Source: Cupriavidus sp. WKF15
GTDB lineage: Bacteria; Pseudomonadota; Gammaproteobacteria; Burkholderiales; Burkholderiaceae
Length of the DNA: 64,000 nt
Reading direction: 5' to 3'
Assembly (NCBI RefSeq): GCF_029278605.1
Contig: NZ_CP119572.1
Location: 1,426,001 to 1,490,000 of the forward strand
Shown here: positions 60,170-64,000 of the stretch, piece after piece
How positions within the stretch are numbered: the first letter of the stretch is position 1
Layout: each line of letters opens with the position of its first letter
Program-made: the position numbers and the translations under genes
The notes under the pieces: generated by a model
What the model saw: the letters and a program-made list of their open reading frames with translations, nothing else
Told to the model about the DNA's origin: nothing
Databases searched by the model: none

Positions 60170-60361
60170 TCATGTGTCGTGTTTGTGACTGTGGATGGAC
60201 GTTACCGACTCTACATCCAGGTCGAAGAACGGACTGTCTGGCGGGGGCGGCGGCAGCCCGGCGCCCCAGCTGGCGATGGCGAGCTTGATGTACTCGGCCA
60301 TCTGATCGTCGGAAACGTCCCTGGGTTGGTCGATGGTGACGATATAGCGGCGATTTCTCAT
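60170..60361 (-). CDS. Small hypothetical protein, 63 residues
   Basis: Starts MRNRRYIVTIDQPRDVSDDQ, split between a beta strand and an acidic helix, and then has a run of five Pro (LPPPPPDSPFFDLD), ending in a His-rich tail (IHSHKH). The chosen ATG at 60361 has GGGGGA about six bases upstream; the frame extends to 60517 without family character. Convergent with the cyclase gene. Codon use looks normal. I recognise no family; the mix of a compact start and a polyproline-like segment suggests a real but small gene. Confidence 0.45.
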   Translation of the reverse strand: MRNRRYIVTIDQPRDVSDDQMAEYIKLAIASWGAGLPPPPPDSPFFDLDVESVTSIHSHKHDT

Positions 60362-60760
60362 GATGGGGTCCCCCTGTCCATGTGGCATGGGCCCTGAGCA
60401 GCCATTCGGGAATACCTGCTGAAATGCTGTCGGATGTACCGCTGACCGCATTTTCAGGGTCAGCGATATTCCCGCACCGGATTCCTCCCGGGTTTCGCTG
60501 CCAGCCGGCAGCTCCATTCAAACCCGGCACCCGTGTGATGCCATGACGATCGTCGGATGCGCCGGTGCGCCGTCGGCTGCCTTCAGGTGCATATCGGCTT
60601 AGTTCAGTATAGGCATCGAGAGGTTTACACCGGTCGACTGAGGCAGGCGTTCACAGGGCAATCCAATCCGACTGGCAGTCGCCAGCGAGCAGGTCCGAAC
60701 AGCGCAGCAGTTCTCTACCGGCGATGCCGTGCTTTCCACGGCCACGCGCGGGGGCTGCCG
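60362..60760. other. Gene-free stretch upstream of the small hypothetical gene
   Basis: 399 bases. One small stem (GCTGACC at 60441-60447 with GGTCAGC at 60458-60464) without T run. Nothing else stands out; open frames here are short or lack starts with ribosome-binding sites. Confidence 0.4.
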
Positions 60761-61606
60761 TCAGCATTGGGACAGCGTATCGGCGAGCCACTCGATCACC
60801 GGCCGGAAGCGCGACGCGCCGCGAAACTCGGTGGGGTAGGCCAGCCAGATCTCGCGCATGACCTCGGGGACCTCGCGCAACAGGCGTAGCCCGGCATCGT
60901 CGCGCGCCACGTAGTGCGGCAGCAGGGCCGTCCCGAGGCCCGCGCGCACGGCTTCGCGCACGGCCAGCAGGTTGTTCGAGTGAAAGGCGATGCGGCGCCT
61001 TGCACCATGCGGCCAGGTGGCCTCGGGAATGCCATAGCCTTCGTCGAGCAGCGCGCATAGCGGGGTGCTCTCGTCCATGGGGACCTTGGCCGAGCCATAG
61101 AGCCCGAACCGCACCGTGCCGACGCGCATGGCCACGATATCGTCTTCCTGCGGCCGTGCGAGCCGCACGGCGAGATGTGCGTGCCGCCGTGCCAGGCTGG
61201 CCCGGCGGTCGTCCAGTTCAAGGCGAACCACGATGTCGGGATTGGCTGCATACAGCCCGGGCAGTCGCGGGATCAGGAAGTGGCTGCCCAGCGCTGCCGT
61301 CGCGGCGACGCGCACCACGCCGGAGGTACCGCTGCCCGTGCCCTCAAGCTCGCGCATCAGGCGGTCGGCCGATTGTTCCATCTGCCGCGCCGCCGTCAGC
61401 GCATTGCGGCCCGCCGAGGTCAGTTCGAAGGCGCCTTCGGCGCGCGTGGCCACGGGTTTGCCCAGCGCGTTTTCCAGCCGCCGGATGCGCCGGATGGCCG
61501 TGGCATGGGTGATATCCAACTCGCGCGCGCAAGCCGAATAGCTGCCGGCGCGGATCAGGGTGGACAAGGTCAGCAGGTCGTCCCACGAGACTGTACGTTT
61601 TTGCAC
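60761..61606 (-). CDS. LysR-family regulator, divergent from the isochorismatase-type hydrolase
   Basis: 281 residues. The helix-turn-helix region is LLTLSTLIRAGSYSACAREL and ITHATAIRRIRRLENALG; the effector domain is of the short CrgA-like type. It begins with a GTG at 61606. A perfect palindrome CACAGC-G-GCTGTG (61604-61616) overlaps the start and lies in the 85-bp gap to the divergent gene, so auto- and cross-regulation is likely. Effector unknown. Confidence 0.85.
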   Translation of the reverse strand: MQKRTVSWDDLLTLSTLIRAGSYSACARELDITHATAIRRIRRLENALGKPVATRAEGAFELTSAGRNALTAARQMEQSADRLMRELEGTGSGTSGVVRVAATAALGSHFLIPRLPGLYAANPDIVVRLELDDRRASLARRHAHLAVRLARPQEDDIVAMRVGTVRFGLYGSAKVPMDESTPLCALLDEGYGIPEATWPHGARRRIAFHSNNLLAVREAVRAGLGTALLPHYVARDDAGLRLLREVPEVMREIWLAYPTEFRGASRFRPVIEWLADTLSQC

Positions 61607-61616
61607 AGCGGCTGTG
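61604..61616. promoter_or_regulatory. Palindrome at the start of the LysR gene
   Basis: CACAGC, one base, GCTGTG: perfect 6-bp arms covering the GTG start of the LysR gene and facing the hydrolase gene. Candidate operator for a divergent pair; the base sequence is short and could arise by chance. Confidence 0.35.
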
Positions 61617-61691
61617 TGTGAGTGGGTAATTGGCGCACAGCATAGCGTGATCTACGATGCCTGCACAACCTACTCAACCGGAGAATCCGCG

Positions 61692-62300
61692 ATGTCTGCT
61701 ACTACCCCCGTTACCCTGCTCGACGCCGCCGGCGCCAGCCGCAAGCCGTCTGCCTGGGAGGACTCGGTGCTGGTCCTGGTGGACCACCAGCGCGAATACA
61801 CCGACGGCGTGCTGCCGCTGACCGGCATGCCGGAGGCCGTGGCCGCCTGTGCCGAGCTGCTGGCGCTGGCGCGTCGGCACGGTACGCCGGTCATCCACGT
61901 GGCGCACCACGGCAAGGGCAAGGGGGCCTTTGATCCGGCGGGGCCCTATGTGTCGTTCATCGAAGGACTGACGCCGCAGGCGGACGAGCAGACTGTGGTC
62001 AAGCACCTGCCGAACAGCTTTGCCGGCACGGACCTGGCCGCACGGCTCACGGCGCTCGGCCGCAAGGAACTGATCGTGGCAGGCTTTCAGACCCATATGT
62101 GCATCAGCGCAACGGTACGTTCGGCACTGGATCACGGCTATCGCGTCACGCTGGTGGCCAATGCCTGCGCCACGCGCGACCTGCCCGACCCGCTCGGCGG
62201 CGAGCCGTTGCGCGCGGCGCAATTGCACCGTGTCACGCTGGCGGCATTGCACGACCGCTTTGCGACGGTGGTGCCGGATGCATCGGTCTGGAAGGCCTGA
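61692..62300 (+). CDS. Isochorismatase-family cysteine hydrolase
   Basis: 202 residues. The catalytic triad positions are Asp31 (LVLVDHQREY), Lys104 (TVVKHLPNSF) and Cys137 (THMCISATVRSA). The family includes isochorismatases, nicotinamidases and various amidases; with no siderophore or NAD genes nearby, amide hydrolysis is a fair guess. Close relatives of the YcaC type also fit. Divergent from the LysR gene over 85 bp. Downstream hairpin at 62343-62370. Confidence 0.87.
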   Translation: MSATTPVTLLDAAGASRKPSAWEDSVLVLVDHQREYTDGVLPLTGMPEAVAACAELLALARRHGTPVIHVAHHGKGKGAFDPAGPYVSFIEGLTPQADEQTVVKHLPNSFAGTDLAARLTALGRKELIVAGFQTHMCISATVRSALDHGYRVTLVANACATRDLPDPLGGEPLRAAQLHRVTLAALHDRFATVVPDASVWKA

Positions 62301-62329
62301 TTCGGCGGAACGCGCCGCAAAAAGCCGGG

Positions 62330-62370
62330 GCAAAAACAAAAACGGACGGTGCCGAAGTGGCGACCGTCCG
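62330..62370 (-). terminator. Terminator for the tRNA-Val transcript (minus strand)
   Basis: 8-bp perfect stem (CGGACGGT at 62343-62350 with 62363-62370) and 12-base loop. On the minus strand it is followed by TTTTTGTTTTTG, a good intrinsic terminator for the tRNA; on the plus strand it may slow reading out of the isochorismatase-type gene. Confidence 0.8.
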
Positions 62371-62386
62371 TGTTTGCGTTGTGCGT

Positions 62387-62463
62387 TGGTAGGCTCGATT
62401 GGACTCGAACCAACGACCCCCACCATGTCAAGGTGGTGCTCTAACCAGCTGAGCTACGAGCCT
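62387..62463 (-). tRNA. tRNA-Val (anticodon GAC)
   Basis: 77 nucleotides with encoded CCA. Acceptor stem AGGCTCG pairs with CGAGCCT; the D arm (GCTC/GAGC), the anticodon arm CCACC-TTGACAT-GGTGG with anticodon GAC, and the T arm GTTGG-TTCGAGT-CCAAT are all intact. It decodes GUC and GUU valine codons. A terminator lies downstream on the minus strand. Confidence 0.97.
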
Positions 62464-62527
62464 AGCGAAGCCGCAGATTATAGAGAGCCCTTCGCGGCTG
62501 TGCAAGTGTTTCGGGAATGTTTTTCGT

Positions 62528-64000
62528 TCAGGCGGTGATGCGGTCCCGCAGTTCGCGCTTGAGCACCTTGCCGATGGCGCTGCGCGGCAGGCTGTCGACC
62601 ACATGCAGCGCGCTCAGGCGCTGCGTCTTGCCCAGGCGTTCGTTGGCCCAGTCGAGTACCGCCTGCGCCGTTGTGCCATGGCCATCGCGCAGCGCAATGA
62701 AGCCGACCGGCGTTTCGCCCCAGCGCTCCGATGGCACGCCGACCACGGACACATCCGCCACGGCCTCGTGCGTGCGCACCACGGCCTCGATATCGCTCGG
62801 ATAGATGTTGAAGCCGCCGGAGATGATCACGTCCTTCATGCGGTCCATCAGCACCAGGAAGCCGTCTTCATCAAAGCGGCCGATATCGCCCGTGCGGATA
62901 AAGCGATTGCCCTCGGCATCATGCCACTCCACCTCGGCGGACTTGGCCGGCAGGTTGTGGTAGCCGTTCATCATGGCACCCGAGCGGCCGACGACTTCGC
63001 CGATGCTGCCGGGCGGCAGTTCCTTGCCGTCTTCGTCGATGAGACGGACATCCGCGCCTGGTGCCGGGCGCCCGACGGTGTGCAGCTTGTCGGGGAACTC
63101 GTCCGCGGCCAGCATGCAGCCGCCACCGCCCTCGGTCATGCCGTACAGCTCCGTCAGCTTGCCGGGCCAGCGGCGCAGCACTTCGCCCTTGAGAGCCGCG
63201 CTGAAGGGGGCGCTGGTGCAGAACTTGCGCCGGAAGCTCGACAGGTCGTACTTGTCGAAATCCGGATGGGCCATCAGGCGCTGGTATTGCACCGGCACCA
63301 GCATGGTGTGCGTGACGCGATGGTGCTGGGCCAGTTCCAGGTACTTGCCGGCGTCGAACTTCGGCATCAGCACGGCGGTGCCGCCCAGCCCGATGGTCGG
63401 GAAGAAGCTGGCGAGCGTGGTGTTCGAGTAGAGCGGGGTGGAGAGCAGCGTGATGGCATCGGTGCCGTAGCCGGTCATGGCGCCGCGCGACACGTGCGCC
63501 CAGCGCATGCCGTGCGACTGGACGATGCCCTTGGGCATGCCGGTCGTGCCGGACGAATAGATGATGTTGAGCGGCAGTTCCGGGCGCACTTCCGGTTCCG
63601 CGAACGGTGCGCCGGCCGGTGCCAGCCATGACTGGAATGGCTGGCCCGCGGCGCTGTTATCCAGCGTCACCAGACGCGTGTTGCCGAGCTGCGGCAGCAC
63701 GGGCCGCAGCGCATCGGCGACCGCGGCATCGAGGAACAGGATGCTGGCGCCTGCATCGGCCACCATATCGGCCAGGCTCTGCGCGGTGGACGACGGCGCG
63801 AGCGGCGCGACGACCACGCCGGCGCGGATGGCGCCGAGGTACACCGCGGCATATTCGATGGACGAGGTCGCGCAGATCGCGATCGTGCCGCCGGGCGGCA
63901 CCCCGTCGCGCTGGAGCGCGGCGCCGATGCGGTTCATGGTGGCATCGAGCTCGTCATAGGACATCGATTGCTCGCCCTGCACAAGGGCGACATGCGCGGG
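62528..64000 (-). CDS. AMP-dependent acyl-CoA synthetase/ligase, N-terminus cut by window end
   Basis: About 490 residues present; the frame is open through the last base, so the true start lies beyond 64000. ANL-family motifs are complete: ATP loop YSSGTTGMPKGI, ELYGMTEGGG, RTGDIGRFDEDGFLVLMDRMKD, the hinge to the C-terminal domain, and the catalytic Lys in SAIGKVLKREL. It activates a carboxylic acid to acyl-AMP and then acyl-CoA. Medium- or long-chain or aromatic substrates are possible; the sequence does not decide. It stands upstream of the tRNA on the same strand. Confidence 0.9.
   Translation of the reverse strand, partial: PAHVALVQGEQSMSYDELDATMNRIGAALQRDGVPPGGTIAICATSSIEYAAVYLGAIRAGVVVAPLAPSSTAQSLADMVADAGASILFLDAAVADALRPVLPQLGNTRLVTLDNSAAGQPFQSWLAPAGAPFAEPEVRPELPLNIIYSSGTTGMPKGIVQSHGMRWAHVSRGAMTGYGTDAITLLSTPLYSNTTLASFFPTIGLGGTAVLMPKFDAGKYLELAQHHRVTHTMLVPVQYQRLMAHPDFDKYDLSSFRRKFCTSAPFSAALKGEVLRRWPGKLTELYGMTEGGGGCMLAADEFPDKLHTVGRPAPGADVRLIDEDGKELPPGSIGEVVGRSGAMMNGYHNLPAKSAEVEWHDAEGNRFIRTGDIGRFDEDGFLVLMDRMKDVIISGGFNIYPSDIEAVVRTHEAVADVSVVGVPSERWGETPVGFIALRDGHGTTAQAVLDWANERLGKTQRLSALHVVDSLPRSAIGKVLKRELRDRITA

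Overview
The window is about 66% GC, densely coded, and has the gene content of a Cupriavidus/Ralstonia-type betaproteobacterium (Burkholderiaceae). This rests on the protein families: Bug/TctC periplasmic receptors, a CysB-type regulator directly behind cysTWA, the aceA-usp-LysR-HAD-aceB glyoxylate block, and And-type ring-hydroxylating dioxygenases. I could not run a database search. No phage, insertion sequence, integrase or CRISPR array is visible, and the region looks like ordinary chromosome with accessory catabolic inserts.

Layout. 1-3344: the end of a sulfate/thiosulfate importer (cysT partial, cysW, cysA) translationally coupled to a CysB-like regulator. 3635-5716: a LytS/LytTR-type two-component pair. 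5872-8125: an MFS transporter, rraA and a small gamma-glutamylcyclotransferase-fold protein. 8126-14396: the glyoxylate shunt, with aceA behind a long AT-rich regulatory region, a universal stress protein, a LysR regulator, a type II haloacid dehalogenase and aceB. 14435-15204: two small paralogous helical proteins of unknown function. 15454-20871: housekeeping and accessory singletons (DsbA/FrnE-like protein, PaaI-type thioesterase, LpxL-like acyltransferase, an orphan MetQ, a solitary MazF, a VOC protein, an SGNH hydrolase). 20984-22932: a DUF1857 protein coupled to a DHA2 drug-efflux MFS. 22953-26612: acyl-CoA-binding protein, then tsaB-rimI-uracil-DNA glycosylase-DUF1853 in one tightly overlapping operon. 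26832-27806: a Bug-family receptor. 28202-35789: lplT, alr, radA, a GNAT enzyme, dsbB and an ABC-F ATPase.

35790-47345 is a peptide-scavenging block. An RpiR regulator heads a run of isoaspartyl peptidase (iaaA), a complete glutathione/dipeptide-type importer (gsiABCD), a P1 aminopeptidase (dmpA) and an M55 D-aminopeptidase (dppA). An unrecognised 252-residue protein and a DUF2817 zinc peptidase follow. All three recognised hydrolases of the core run act on peptides that ordinary peptidases handle poorly (isoaspartyl, D- or beta-linked), so the run may salvage modified or cell-wall-derived peptides.

47394-54501 is an aromatic-degradation block. An AraC regulator is divergent from a three-component ring-hydroxylating dioxygenase resembling anthranilate 1,2-dioxygenase (andAc-Ad-Ab-Aa), an aromatic-acid MFS importer and catechol 1,2-dioxygenase (catA). 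Together they could import an aromatic acid, convert it to catechol and open the ring; the later ortho-pathway genes are not in the window. Four CGGA-type repeats about 31 bp apart lie between the AraC gene and the dioxygenase. A lipoprotein amidohydrolase follows.

56706-64000: a 1150-residue zinc-ribbon/class III cyclase/AAA/TPR signalling protein, a 63-residue hypothetical protein, a LysR regulator divergent from an isochorismatase-family hydrolase, a tRNA-Val(GAC) on the minus strand, and an acyl-CoA synthetase cut by the window end.
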